Shown: positions 33,541 through 42,298 of the stretch, piece after piece
How the letters are laid out: every line of letters begins with the position of its first letter
Position numbering within the stretch: the stretch's first letter is position 1
From: an uncultured Flavobacteriales bacterium
GTDB lineage: Bacteria > Bacteroidota > Bacteroidia > Flavobacteriales_E > Vicingaceae
Length of the DNA stretch: 50,053 bases
NCBI GenBank assembly: GCA_905479995.1
Contig: CAJQON010000029.1
Coordinates: 1 to 50,053 of the forward strand
Direction of reading: 5' to 3'
Notes under the pieces: model-generated
Seen by the model: the letters and a program-made list of their open reading frames with translations, nothing else
The model's database searches: none
What the model was told of the DNA's origin: nothing
Made by a program: the position numbers and the translations under genes

Positions 33541-35765
33541 TCTAAAAGCTCTAACAATTTTTTTAGTTCTGTCTGATTGCTCTGGTTAAATACTGAGTTT
33601 TTTACAGTTTCTTTTTCTTTGGTGGTTAAGTGCCAGCTCAACGATACTTTTTCTTGTTCGTTTTCTAGTTCAAAATAAACTACGTCAAGAGGTTGATTTA
33701 ATGCGTTGCTAAGATAGCCAAGCGTTTGATCTTGATTGTACTCTTGAATAGGGAATAGGTTGCTGTATAAGCTTCCTAATGGAGTAAGAAAAGTTTCTAA
33801 AATACTTCTTGAATTGGTTTTGATACTTGCTACTTTCGGTTTGTCTCTAATGCTAATAATTACAACGCCAGAAGTATTTTCATCTATCCAATCTTTAAAA
33901 GTATTAATGTATTTGTAGGTAGTTGTTGATCCAATATTATCTCGCATACCTGCATCCATTACTGCAATTCTAGGATTGCTTGGTAAGCTAACTTTTGGCA
34001 TAATAATAGGGAAGGTAGCGCTCATTCTAAGGGCGCTACTGTATTTTAAATTAGTGGCATCTTGTTGTTTAAAGAGTTTTGTAAATTCAAAATTCTCAAT
34101 GGAGCTTTTTAGGTTTTTATGGGCTGAACTCGAGCTTAAAAACGAAATAGGCTGAGAAGAAATTAGCATTCTTCTTCCATCATTAATTACTGTAGGTGAA
34201 AGAATCATTTGAGGGATTTTGGCTTCAAACTCTGGTAATGTATAGTCTGATAGCCTTTTATCCAAAAGGTTTCCAGTATTAGCTAATAACTGTTTCTCAA
34301 AATAAAAGCCCCTGTCCTTACTGTAAGAGTACTTTCCATCGTTGTAAGTTTTTAATCTAAAAAACCAATCATTAGTAGCAATACTAAATGCAATAGGATT
34401 TAACAGGTCTTTTGCAGTGTTCTCAAGGTAACTGTTGTTGTAAATAGAAGGACTTAGTTGCTCTTGTAATGCTAATTCTCTATAGTAAGCTGCGCCAATC
34501 ATTCCGCCAGATGAGCCACTAATTAAATGCGTTTTTGTAAGAAGTTGTCCATTGGTTATGCTGTCCAAATGTTGCATCATAAAAAAAGTCCACATGGTAG
34601 CTCTAGATCCACCACCACTTGTATTTATAAAAACCAATTTAGGTTTGTCTCCATTTTTACCTTTCCAATTGGCAAGTATTTGTTCACCATTCTTTTTATC
34701 ATGTTTAAAGTTGACTTGGTTAGTACTTAATTCATTAAGTGTGGTAATGCTATAGTCGGCTTGTTCCGACTCATAATTTAGTCCGTAAGCCATATTGGTG
34801 TATGTAAAAAGTTGTTGGGTAGAGAAATAATTAATTAGTAGAAATCCACTCACTAAAATAATTGAAGTCCAACCTCTTAACCAAGTGTAAAAAGCACTTG
34901 TTAGTATAAAAATTATTGTGAAAAATAGTACAACACTCGCTCCTGCTGGAATTACAAAAATGGGATTTTCGCTAAATAAACCAAGTACAATAAAGGATAT
35001 GAAGATGATAATTTCAAAAAAAGCTGCGTTAATTTTATTTTGGTCTGTTACTGATCGCAACATTTGTTCATCATAATGGTTGATGTCTCTAATGTACCTT
35101 ACCTTAAAAGGCGAGTGGAGGTAAAGACAAACTTGCCACTTGTTTTTCCCTTTTATAGCACTATAAATACTTTCTTCTTTACTTAAAAGTGAGTTGGTAG
35201 GTTTACTGTTGTCACTCGGAACAATTCCTAGTACTTTAAAAATGTTTTTATTGGTAGTCAAAAAATAGGAAATGGAAAAAACTACAATGGTAGTATAGCC
35301 AATAATAATTGCAGAAACAAAAAGCATTATTTCAAAAGCACTTGTATTTTCATAATCCAAATGGTAGTTTACTACTTGTGTAATGTAGTAAAGCATAAAA
35401 ATTAAGGGCAACAAAGAATTGTTGATGCAAAATTTTACAAAAGGACGTTTTAGTGTTGCAATAAATGGGAATCGTTTGCTATTAATTATATAGCTACTAA
35501 TGTTGTATACCATTACAAAACCACCCAATGAAAATCCCATTATGCAGTAGGACCAGAAGCTAACTGTGTGGAGATATTCGGGTGCTAAAAATAAATAGGG
35601 TATACCATATTTGCTTGCTATGGTTTTGCTTACAAAACCAAATAAAATAATCCAAAGTAAAAGTAAGAGGTGGTTTCTTTTTAGGTTAACTAAAAGAAGC
35701 TGTAGTGGAAAAAAGAAAATTAACTTACGAATCATTTTACGGTTTGGTTTATAGGTAGTGTACAT
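33537..35765 (-). CDS. Membrane patatin-like phospholipase
   Basis: 742 residues from the ATG at 35765. A second ATG at 35735 (M-I-R-K-L-I-F-F-F) is an alternative. About six membrane spans fill residues 15-310 in two groups, followed by a patatin domain (about 375-740). The oxyanion loop is T-S-G-G-G-S-R-A (384-389), the nucleophile elbow is G-S-S-G-G (Ser419), and the dyad Asp is in V-M-D-A-G-M-R-D-N (Asp604; D-A-G in place of the usual D-G-G/A). It should hydrolyse membrane lipids at the inner membrane. It lies 64 bases downstream of the ABC protein gene on the same strand, with a strong inverted repeat around its start. Confidence 0.85.
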   Translation of the reverse strand: MYTTYKPNRKMIRKLIFFFPLQLLLVNLKRNHLLLLLWIILFGFVSKTIASKYGIPYLFLAPEYLHTVSFWSYCIMGFSLGGFVMVYNISSYIINSKRFPFIATLKRPFVKFCINNSLLPLIFMLYYITQVVNYHLDYENTSAFEIMLFVSAIIIGYTTIVVFSISYFLTTNKNIFKVLGIVPSDNSKPTNSLLSKEESIYSAIKGKNKWQVCLYLHSPFKVRYIRDINHYDEQMLRSVTDQNKINAAFFEIIIFISFIVLGLFSENPIFVIPAGASVVLFFTIIFILTSAFYTWLRGWTSIILVSGFLLINYFSTQQLFTYTNMAYGLNYESEQADYSITTLNELSTNQVNFKHDKKNGEQILANWKGKNGDKPKLVFINTSGGGSRATMWTFFMMQHLDSITNGQLLTKTHLISGSSGGMIGAAYYRELALQEQLSPSIYNNSYLENTAKDLLNPIAFSIATNDWFFRLKTYNDGKYSYSKDRGFYFEKQLLANTGNLLDKRLSDYTLPEFEAKIPQMILSPTVINDGRRMLISSQPISFLSSSSAHKNLKSSIENFEFTKLFKQQDATNLKYSSALRMSATFPIIMPKVSLPSNPRIAVMDAGMRDNIGSTTTYKYINTFKDWIDENTSGVVIISIRDKPKVASIKTNSRSILETFLTPLGSLYSNLFPIQEYNQDQTLGYLSNALNQPLDVVYFELENEQEKVSLSWHLTTKEKETVKNSVFNQSNQTELKKLLELLD

Positions 35766-35788
35766 CTAAATAGTGAGCACTACCTATA
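35750..35788. repeat. Perfect 11-base inverted repeat spanning the patatin start
   Basis: TATAGGTAGTG (35750-35760) and CACTACCTATA (35778-35788) form a perfect stem with a 17-base loop that contains the ATG at 35765. In the minus-strand mRNA the first start codon would sit in the loop, next to the stem. It may control translation, act as an operator, or indicate that the ATG at 35735 is the true start. Confidence 0.6.
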
Positions 35789-35805
35789 TTTTACGTTAAA
35801 ATGGT

Positions 35806-35823
35806 AAGAATTGTTGTTCTTAT
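35806..35823. repeat. Short inverted repeat between ABC and patatin genes
   Basis: TAAGAA (35806-35811) and TTCTTA (35818-35823) around a 6-base loop, 6 bases after the ABC stop. It has no T run, so terminator function is doubtful. It may stabilise the 3' end of the mRNA. Confidence 0.25.
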
Positions 35824-35829
35824 TGAGGT

Positions 35830-38800
35830 TTAATATTTCTTTTTCTCAAAGATTTTGCCAGCACCTTCTATTATATTTCGAAGCACATCGAAATATAACG
35901 TAATTATTAGAAGAAGACACATACTCCAAATAACAATAATGTTAGCCCAAAAAGTATCTATATAAGTTCCAAACATTTTTTTCTCTGGAGCATAAAAGTG
36001 AGCTCTAAATCCTTTTGGTCTTAGGTATATAGGATCTGCTTTTTGTATTAAATGGCCGTCTAATTCTAAAATTTTATTTAAGCTGTTTTTATCTTTTACA
36101 AAATCCGACAAAGCATCATTGGTAAAGGTGTTTTTCAGTTCAATAAATTTCTTTTTTGAAGCTTCATCCTTATTCATTTCTGCAACCAAATCATCTCTTT
36201 TATCATAAGCAGCTTTATACTTAGTTAAGTAGAAGTCGTTCAGGTAGTTTAAATACATTTGAGTAGCCCCAAATACATCCTTATTCACCTTGTTAGGGTA
36301 AAGACTTTCTACTAAATCAAACTTAACGTTCGGGTTTCGTTTAACTTCTCTACCAATTTCATTTCTCAATAGGAGCACGCTCTCTTGGATTAGAGTGTCC
36401 TTGCCTTCTTTACCAAAGTTGTTTTGAGCGCTACTTAATTTTTCTCTTAGCTTACTTAACCAAAAGTTCTTTTTAAACTCAACAGTTTTAAACGACCTGT
36501 CTATCTCAAAAAACTGTTTTTCGAATTCATTGTCTTTAAATTGTGTTACTGCAATTGCTTCATAAGCCCATCTAGAGGTCATTATTTCACCAACCATTGG
36601 TACGTTTTCTTGAACGGTAACATAAGGGTTAAGCTTGTCGAATTTAACAATTACACCACTCAATAAAAGTTGAGGAATTACTAAAAATGGTATTAAGATG
36701 TAAATTGTAACTGCCGAATTGAAACTGGCTGAGATATTTAATCCTAGCATATTTGCAAAACAAGCTGTAGAGAAAAGTACAATCCAATAAGACATGTTCA
36801 TTCCTTGTACGCCCAATATTGAGTTCCCTACAATTACAAAAGAAATCATTTGTATGGCAGAGATTGCAAACATGATGGAGATTTTAGATGCAAAGTAACT
36901 TCCTTTACTCAGGTTCAAAAATTTCTCTCTTTTACGAATCCGTTGATCTCTAAATATTTCCTCGGCACTTACTGTTAATCCTATAAAAAGGGCAACAATT
37001 ACTGACATAAATACATATGCAGGAAAGTTTTCATTTTCTCTAAATACGTATCCTAATTCATTGCTAGAGTCAGAGTTGAAGTACCTAACTAAGAATGCCA
37101 ATATGAAGGCTAAGAAAGGCGCTTCAAGGAAATTAATGAGTAAGTATTGTTTGTTGGTAAGCTTGGATAAAACATCCCTTGTAATAAACACTTTAAATTG
37201 AGCCCATTTGTTTGGTATCGCTGCAGTAATGTTTAATTCTTCAGTTGTTTTATCAAATTGATCAGGATCTTGTGCTACTTTATCATTGTAAGTTCCATAC
37301 CATTCTGTAGGATGAACCTTTCTTGTTTTAGTAACATTTCCATATTCATCTACTACTCGAGATTCAATAATATTGAAAATCTGTTCGGAGTTTACATTAC
37401 CACAAGTAATACATTCGCTTTCATCGCTGTTAACATGATTAACAAGGCGTTTAAAGTAAATTACAGCATCAACTGGGTTTCCATTATATATTGGATATCC
37501 GCCTGTATCTAAAATCAATAAGTTGTCAAACATTTTAAAAATGTCTGAAGAGGGTTGGTGAATTACAACAAAAATTAACTTTCCTTTTAAAGCTAACTCT
37601 TTAAGTAAATCCATTATATTTTCTGAATCTCTTGAAGATAAACCAGAAGTAGGTTCATCTACAAAAAGTACAGCTGGTTCACGAATTAACTCTAAGGCAA
37701 TGTTGAGCCTTTTTCTTTGCCCACCACTAATGGTTTTCTCCATAGGACTACCAACTTTCAAGTCTCTAGTCTCATAAAGTCCAATACTGTTTAAAACATC
37801 TATTACTCGTTTGGTAATTTCAGTTTCTCCCATGTTTGCAAAACAAAGCTTTGCATTGTAGTATAAATTTTGGAAAACAGTTAATTCCTCAATCAGTAAA
37901 TCATCTTGAGAAACATAACCAATTACACCTTCAATTTTATCTGGTTCGTGATGAATGTCAACGCCATTAATCTTAATAGAACCAGTAGTAGGAGTATAAG
38001 CTCCGTTTAATAAGTTTAGTAATGTTGATTTTCCAGCACCACTGGCACCCATAATTCCAACTAACCTTCCAGATTCTTCTGTAAAGTTAAATGGGTGCAT
38101 TCCTTGGTTTCCACCTTTAAACTTGTAGGTAAGTCCTTCAACATTAAATACAATTTTTTCAGAGTCATCATTCTTAAAGAAAGAGCTAATAATGTCACTA
38201 TAATAGATTGGTTGAACCTTAGAACTCCTAATAGAAGAACCTTGTGTAAGAATACTAGACCTGTTTTTGCTTAAAAGAATTCCATTAAGATAAAGTGCTG
38301 CATCACCAAAATAATGCACAAAAAACATGTTTACCGATTCTATTTTAACAACCCTAAGTTTTCCGTCAATTCCTTCAGAATAAACATGCTTAGCTTCTTT
38401 GTAACCGTTTTCTTTATTGTTGTCAACTATTAAGATAGGAGCTTCATCAACTTCTTCGTCAGCAGTGTTTTTTACAAATTTTATGCATAAATCAAACTCG
38501 TTTCTTGGAATGTTAAACGTTTCCGAAACTGTTTCAACAAATTCCATTTCTTGTTCAGAAGCAGTATTGTTAGCATAAATAAATTCTAGTAAACGAATTA
38601 GTACAATTACTTTCTGCTTTTGAGCCAACTCTTCGTTAATTTGAGTACAGATTAAAAGTACTTTTACAGAGTTTACAGAAGTTCTTTTTTTCTTTTTTCC
38701 GCTAGCAGATTTTCTAGTTTTAGCTTCAATAAAATCATCGTATAGCTTCAAGTATTCATCAACCAATTGTTGATTCAATTGTTGTTTTAAGAAAGTTTCA

Positions 38801-38889
38801 ACAATTCTCCTACTTTGATCGGAAGCTTCTTCAGCCTCAGAAACAATAGAGAACAGTTGCATTAATGCTTTTAGAATTCTTTCACTCAT
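35830..38889 (-). CDS. ABCG-like ABC transporter half-unit with long N-terminal region
   Basis: 1019 residues. The N-terminal helical region (about 1-140) resembles TerB-like domains, with weak support, and a small beta domain (about 170-235) follows. Then comes an ATPase with Walker A G-A-S-G-A-G-K-S-T (281-289), signature I-S-G-G-Q-R-K-R-L-N (387-396) and Walker B L-F-V-D-E-P-T-S-G (408-416). The E-P-T-S-G-L-S form and the order ATPase then ABC-2 membrane domain (from about 560, about six spans with a large soluble loop before the last) are those of the White/ABCG family. The transported substrate is unknown. A 17-base dyad lies just before the start codon. Confidence 0.88.
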   Translation of the reverse strand: MSERILKALMQLFSIVSEAEEASDQSRRIVETFLKQQLNQQLVDEYLKLYDDFIEAKTRKSASGKKKKRTSVNSVKVLLICTQINEELAQKQKVIVLIRLLEFIYANNTASEQEMEFVETVSETFNIPRNEFDLCIKFVKNTADEEVDEAPILIVDNNKENGYKEAKHVYSEGIDGKLRVVKIESVNMFFVHYFGDAALYLNGILLSKNRSSILTQGSSIRSSKVQPIYYSDIISSFFKNDDSEKIVFNVEGLTYKFKGGNQGMHPFNFTEESGRLVGIMGASGAGKSTLLNLLNGAYTPTTGSIKINGVDIHHEPDKIEGVIGYVSQDDLLIEELTVFQNLYYNAKLCFANMGETEITKRVIDVLNSIGLYETRDLKVGSPMEKTISGGQRKRLNIALELIREPAVLFVDEPTSGLSSRDSENIMDLLKELALKGKLIFVVIHQPSSDIFKMFDNLLILDTGGYPIYNGNPVDAVIYFKRLVNHVNSDESECITCGNVNSEQIFNIIESRVVDEYGNVTKTRKVHPTEWYGTYNDKVAQDPDQFDKTTEELNITAAIPNKWAQFKVFITRDVLSKLTNKQYLLINFLEAPFLAFILAFLVRYFNSDSSNELGYVFRENENFPAYVFMSVIVALFIGLTVSAEEIFRDQRIRKREKFLNLSKGSYFASKISIMFAISAIQMISFVIVGNSILGVQGMNMSYWIVLFSTACFANMLGLNISASFNSAVTIYILIPFLVIPQLLLSGVIVKFDKLNPYVTVQENVPMVGEIMTSRWAYEAIAVTQFKDNEFEKQFFEIDRSFKTVEFKKNFWLSKLREKLSSAQNNFGKEGKDTLIQESVLLLRNEIGREVKRNPNVKFDLVESLYPNKVNKDVFGATQMYLNYLNDFYLTKYKAAYDKRDDLVAEMNKDEASKKKFIELKNTFTNDALSDFVKDKNSLNKILELDGHLIQKADPIYLRPKGFRAHFYAPEKKMFGTYIDTFWANIIVIWSMCLLLIITLYFDVLRNIIEGAGKIFEKKKY

Positions 38890-38896
38890 ACTATGC

Positions 38897-38913
38897 TAAC
38901 AAATGGTTTGTTA
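38897..38913. promoter_or_regulatory. Dyad upstream of the ABC gene
   Basis: TAACAAA-TGG-TTTGTTA, a perfect 7-base inverted repeat, ends 8 bases before the ATG at 38889. Its position would suit an operator or a 5' hairpin. No promoter boxes are clear between it and the terminator at 38923-38953. Confidence 0.35.
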
Positions 38914-38922
38914 AAATGCAGA

Positions 38923-38953
38923 AAAAAGGCATTATACTATATAATGCCTTTTT
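38923..38953 (-). terminator. Intrinsic terminator after the secreted-protein gene
   Basis: AAAAAGGCATTAT (38923-38935) and ATAATGCCTTTTT (38941-38953) form a perfect 13-base stem with a 5-base loop. A and T tracts on both sides allow either direction. On the minus strand it terminates the 40323-38976 gene pair before the ABC gene. Confidence 0.85.
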
Positions 38954-38975
38954 GCTATATCATTATATTTTTTTA

Positions 38976-39401
38976 TTACTGCTTAAAACCAACTAACAAT
39001 ACGGCACAACCAGAAGCTAGACTATTAGGGTCTAGATTGGCTTCAATAATGCAATCTACAGTGCTGGTAATTTTAAAATCCCAGTGTGGTGCATTGCTAT
39101 AATCTTTGTTGGTAAAAAGTAAGTTTCTTTCTTTATCAAATACAGAGAAAATTAAGTTTCCATCAGCTAAACCGCTACAAGCAGCAAATCTGTAAGTACT
39201 ACCTCCGTAAAGTGTCATGTTAAACTCTGCAATCTCATCATCTAATAATAATGCACGATAGTTCTGACCATCAGAGATGTATTCAGTATTCATGTTTTTT
39301 TCACAAAGCGATGCAATTGTATCGCATTGAGCAAAAGTTGAAGAGTAAGCAATTAATCCAATTGCTAATGTTAATGTTTTAAGTATGATGTTCTTTTTCA
39401 A
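38976..39401 (-). CDS. Secreted protein of unknown function
   Basis: 141 residues with a clear signal peptide (1-25, ending T-F-A-Q-C). The mature protein has several cysteines (C-D-T, S-L-C, A-A-C-S-G, D-C-I, S-G-C) and strand-rich sequence ending V-L-L-V-G-F-K-Q. This pattern fits a small disulfide-containing beta-sandwich in the periplasm or outside the cell. I do not recognise a named family. It lies 16 bases after the lipoprotein gene and ends at a strong terminator, so the two probably form an operon. Confidence 0.7.
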   Translation of the reverse strand: MKKNIILKTLTLAIGLIAYSSTFAQCDTIASLCEKNMNTEYISDGQNYRALLLDDEIAEFNMTLYGGSTYRFAACSGLADGNLIFSVFDKERNLLFTNKDYSNAPHWDFKITSTVDCIIEANLDPNSLASGCAVLLVGFKQ

Positions 39402-39417
39402 ATCTTTAATATATCTA

Positions 39418-40323
39418 TTAGCTAATAATCTCTGCTCTAATTTCTATAACCTTAGCGCTGATTGTTTTTAACAATTCGTCATCCATTGTTATTTCCGTGG
39501 TACTGTTAATTGTAGTTGTTTTTGTAGCAGCATCAGTAGTTGGCTTAACAAAAGTGTACGTAATTTTTACTTGGTCATAAATTTCGTTAAGCTCCATTAA
39601 TTTATCAACTAAAGAAGTAAACTCTGGTTTGCTGTAATAAGGAACTAATAATTTAATTAAGTTGTTCAATGTTGTTTTTTGTTCAGCAATCCTTTTTATT
39701 ACATCTTCATTGTTAGTCATTTCTGCAGCGTTAATTGCAAAGTATAAACTTTCTATCCAACCACCTGCTAATATAACAGCACCAATGTCATTTTGTTTTT
39801 GATTTTTCAAGTACTTATCGCTTGATTTGTATGCATCAGAAACTAATACTAATAAAGAGTCTTTATTGCCAATGTTTTTCTCAAAACGTTCAACTAACTC
39901 CATGTCAAAAGCACTACTAACTCCAATGTCATCACCAATTTTCTTAACTGCTGTTAAATAAGAGATAGCGTCTTGAGTTTGATCGTACATCGTAACATAT
40001 CCTAAATCAGCACCATAGATACCAAGATTTATTGCTTTTTTAAAGCTAGTAGAATAGTCGGTAACGTTAGAAGGAGCGTTTAAAATATCTTTGTTATAAT
40101 TTGTTCCTGCTTTTTGAATTAAAATTGCAGTTTGAATAGGAGAAGGGATACTGAAAACTTTCCCGTCAATTTCCATTAGCTGTGTAGCATTTGGATCAAC
40201 TTCTTTTTCAATAGGATCTTCAACAACATTTTCTGTTGCATCACTACCACAACTCACTGCAAATACAGATAATACTGCAAATGCTATTGCTTGGCTCTTA
40301 AGGTTAAAATATTTCTTTGTCAT
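39418..40323 (-). CDS. Lipoprotein of unknown function
   Basis: About 301 residues from the ATG at 40323. The longer frame from 40356 puts 11 residues before a normal lipoprotein signal. The signal ends in V-F-A-V-S-C with Cys25 as lipidation site, followed by an acidic linker (S-D-A-T-E-N-V-V-E-D-P). The mature part is helical, with repeated alanine and leucine spacing and a short Thr-rich patch (T-D-A-A-T-K-T-T-T). I know no function. It is the upstream member of a two-gene unit with the small secreted protein. Confidence 0.72.
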   Translation of the reverse strand: MTKKYFNLKSQAIAFAVLSVFAVSCGSDATENVVEDPIEKEVDPNATQLMEIDGKVFSIPSPIQTAILIQKAGTNYNKDILNAPSNVTDYSTSFKKAINLGIYGADLGYVTMYDQTQDAISYLTAVKKIGDDIGVSSAFDMELVERFEKNIGNKDSLLVLVSDAYKSSDKYLKNQKQNDIGAVILAGGWIESLYFAINAAEMTNNEDVIKRIAEQKTTLNNLIKLLVPYYSKPEFTSLVDKLMELNEIYDQVKITYTFVKPTTDAATKTTTINSTTEITMDDELLKTISAKVIEIRAEIIS

Positions 40324-40418
40324 TGATATTTTTTTAGAAATGTTTCTTGTGTGCAAATAAACAAAAAAATCTTGAACTTGAAAAATTAAATCTGTCGATT
40401 AATCAATAGATTTTCACG

Positions 40419-42224
40419 TTAATCGCTAAATATTTTTGTACGAAACATTAAAAGTCTCAAAATAAAGAAAGAGATGATGGCGACAACCAGATTTATTAAG
40501 GCAGATTGGTATTCTTGAAAAATTAGTTTACCAATCATAAAAAGCATGCTATAGGTTAGTGCAGTAGCACTTACCCAGCTTAAAATTAATGCTGGTATTT
40601 GGCTTTTTTGATGTGGTAATCCAAGTTTTACTCTAATACTATTCCATGCACCTTCAGGTTCAACTTGTTGGTAAAAGTTTTTTAACGTTTCATCATTTTC
40701 TGCTTGAGTACTTAAAGTAACTATTATCCAAACAATGGTAGTAAATAATGTAGTACAAAGTAATATTCCTTCGTTAGCTATAAAGGCATTTTGTGTTTGA
40801 GTAGCTGAAATTACTACATCAAATCTTGGGGCTATAATAAATTGACTGACGGCATAGCCAACAACTGGAGCAAGTGTAGCCGATATCTCACTCCAAATAT
40901 TAATACGACTCCAATACCATCGTAAAATAAGGACTGCTCCTAAACCTGCCGATGAGGCAATTAAAAATCGAGCAGCACCATCTATGGTTTCAATGAATGA
41001 GGTAACCACTAGGGCAATGACCATAATAATGATGGTAGCAATTTTACCAGCTTTTACCAATTGCTTTTGTTCGGGGTTTTTACCTTTTTCTTCCAATTGT
41101 CTTTTGTATAAATCGTTTGTTAAATAGCTGGCTCCCCAGTTGAGTTGAGTTGAAATAGTACTCATGTAAGCACCTAGAAAAGCAGTAAACAACAAACCTT
41201 TAAGTCCAGTTGGCATAAAATCGCGCATGGCCATTACGAAACCTTTTCCTGCTTGATCCATTGGTAAATCGGGATAAACAACAATAGCACACAAAGCAAC
41301 TACTATCCAAGGCCAAGGGCGAAGAGCATAATGTGCAATTTGAAAAAACAAAGTAGCTAAAATAGCATGTTTCTCATTCTTAGTACTCATCATTCGTTGC
41401 GAAATGTAACCACCACCACCAGGTTCGTTGCCCGGATACCAACTGGCCCACCATTGAATAGCTACAAAAGAAAAGAAAGCACCAATTGTTAATCCAAAAG
41501 TGCCGACAGCATTAGTACCTTGTCCAATTGTGGGAAAAAAGTCGAATCGCCAAGCAGGGAGTTTTGCTTTTAAGCCTTCAACGCCTCCAACTTGCTCGGA
41601 GTTGAGCATAATAACAGCCAAAATAATACAACCAGCCATTGCTAATACAAACTGAACAGCATCGGTAATGGCAACACCTAGTAAACCTGATAGAGTAGAA
41701 TAGATGGCAATTAATAGCATTAAAATAGCAACATATAAAAAGGCTTTATTAAAACCTATATTTAAAAAAACCATTAAAATTTTAATCATTGCAGCATTTA
41801 CCCAGCCAATAATTATGGTGTTAAAAAATACGCCAAGGTAAATCGATTTAAATTTTCTAAAAAACTGAGCAGCTTTTCCTGAATAACGAAGCTCTATAAA
41901 TTCTAATTCTGTTAAAACATTGGCTTTACGCCACATTTTGGCAAAAAAGAAAGTGGTTAACATTCCTCCAATAAGCATGTTCCACCACAACCAGTTTCCA
42001 GAAACACCATTTTTCTTAACTACTTCGGCCACCCATAAAGGCGTGTCTGCGGCAAAGGTTGTTGCAACCATAGAAATTCCGGCAATGTACCAAGGTAAGT
42101 TTCTGCCTGCCAAAAAGAAATCGGTTAATGAACCGCTAGCTTTGTTTTTAAACTTTAAACCGATGTAAAGTGTAAGCGCCAAAAATACTGCGACTATTAT
42201 CCAATCTATTGTTCCTAAAACCAT
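40419..42224 (-). CDS. Sodium:solute symporter (SSS family)
   Basis: About 601 residues from the ATG at 42224 (M-V-L-G-T-I-D-W-I-I-V). The 20 residues before it in the frame are not typical of the family. It has about 13 membrane spans. Family landmarks are the N-terminal D-F-F-L-A-G-R-N-L-P-W-Y and G-I-S-M-V-A-T-T-F-A-A-D-T-P, and later A-F-L-G-A-Y-M-S-T-I-S-T-Q-L-N-W-G-A-S-Y-L. Uptake is driven by a sodium gradient. The substrate (sugar, organic acid or other) cannot be told. The start is about 75 bases from the divergent aminotransferase gene. Confidence 0.9.
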   Translation of the reverse strand: MVLGTIDWIIVAVFLALTLYIGLKFKNKASGSLTDFFLAGRNLPWYIAGISMVATTFAADTPLWVAEVVKKNGVSGNWLWWNMLIGGMLTTFFFAKMWRKANVLTELEFIELRYSGKAAQFFRKFKSIYLGVFFNTIIIGWVNAAMIKILMVFLNIGFNKAFLYVAILMLLIAIYSTLSGLLGVAITDAVQFVLAMAGCIILAVIMLNSEQVGGVEGLKAKLPAWRFDFFPTIGQGTNAVGTFGLTIGAFFSFVAIQWWASWYPGNEPGGGGYISQRMMSTKNEKHAILATLFFQIAHYALRPWPWIVVALCAIVVYPDLPMDQAGKGFVMAMRDFMPTGLKGLLFTAFLGAYMSTISTQLNWGASYLTNDLYKRQLEEKGKNPEQKQLVKAGKIATIIIMVIALVVTSFIETIDGAARFLIASSAGLGAVLILRWYWSRINIWSEISATLAPVVGYAVSQFIIAPRFDVVISATQTQNAFIANEGILLCTTLFTTIVWIIVTLSTQAENDETLKNFYQQVEPEGAWNSIRVKLGLPHQKSQIPALILSWVSATALTYSMLFMIGKLIFQEYQSALINLVVAIISFFILRLLMFRTKIFSD

Positions 42225-42298
42225 GGTTCGAAAATAATAAAGTTTGATGGTTTGACTATAAATGTAGAATTTCGTTATCAACAAATAAATATGATAAA

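Noticed and set aside
34527-34755. Two overlapping 67-codon plus-strand frames within the patatin gene
   Set aside because: They are antisense to the conserved catalytic region of a clear gene and show no independent support.
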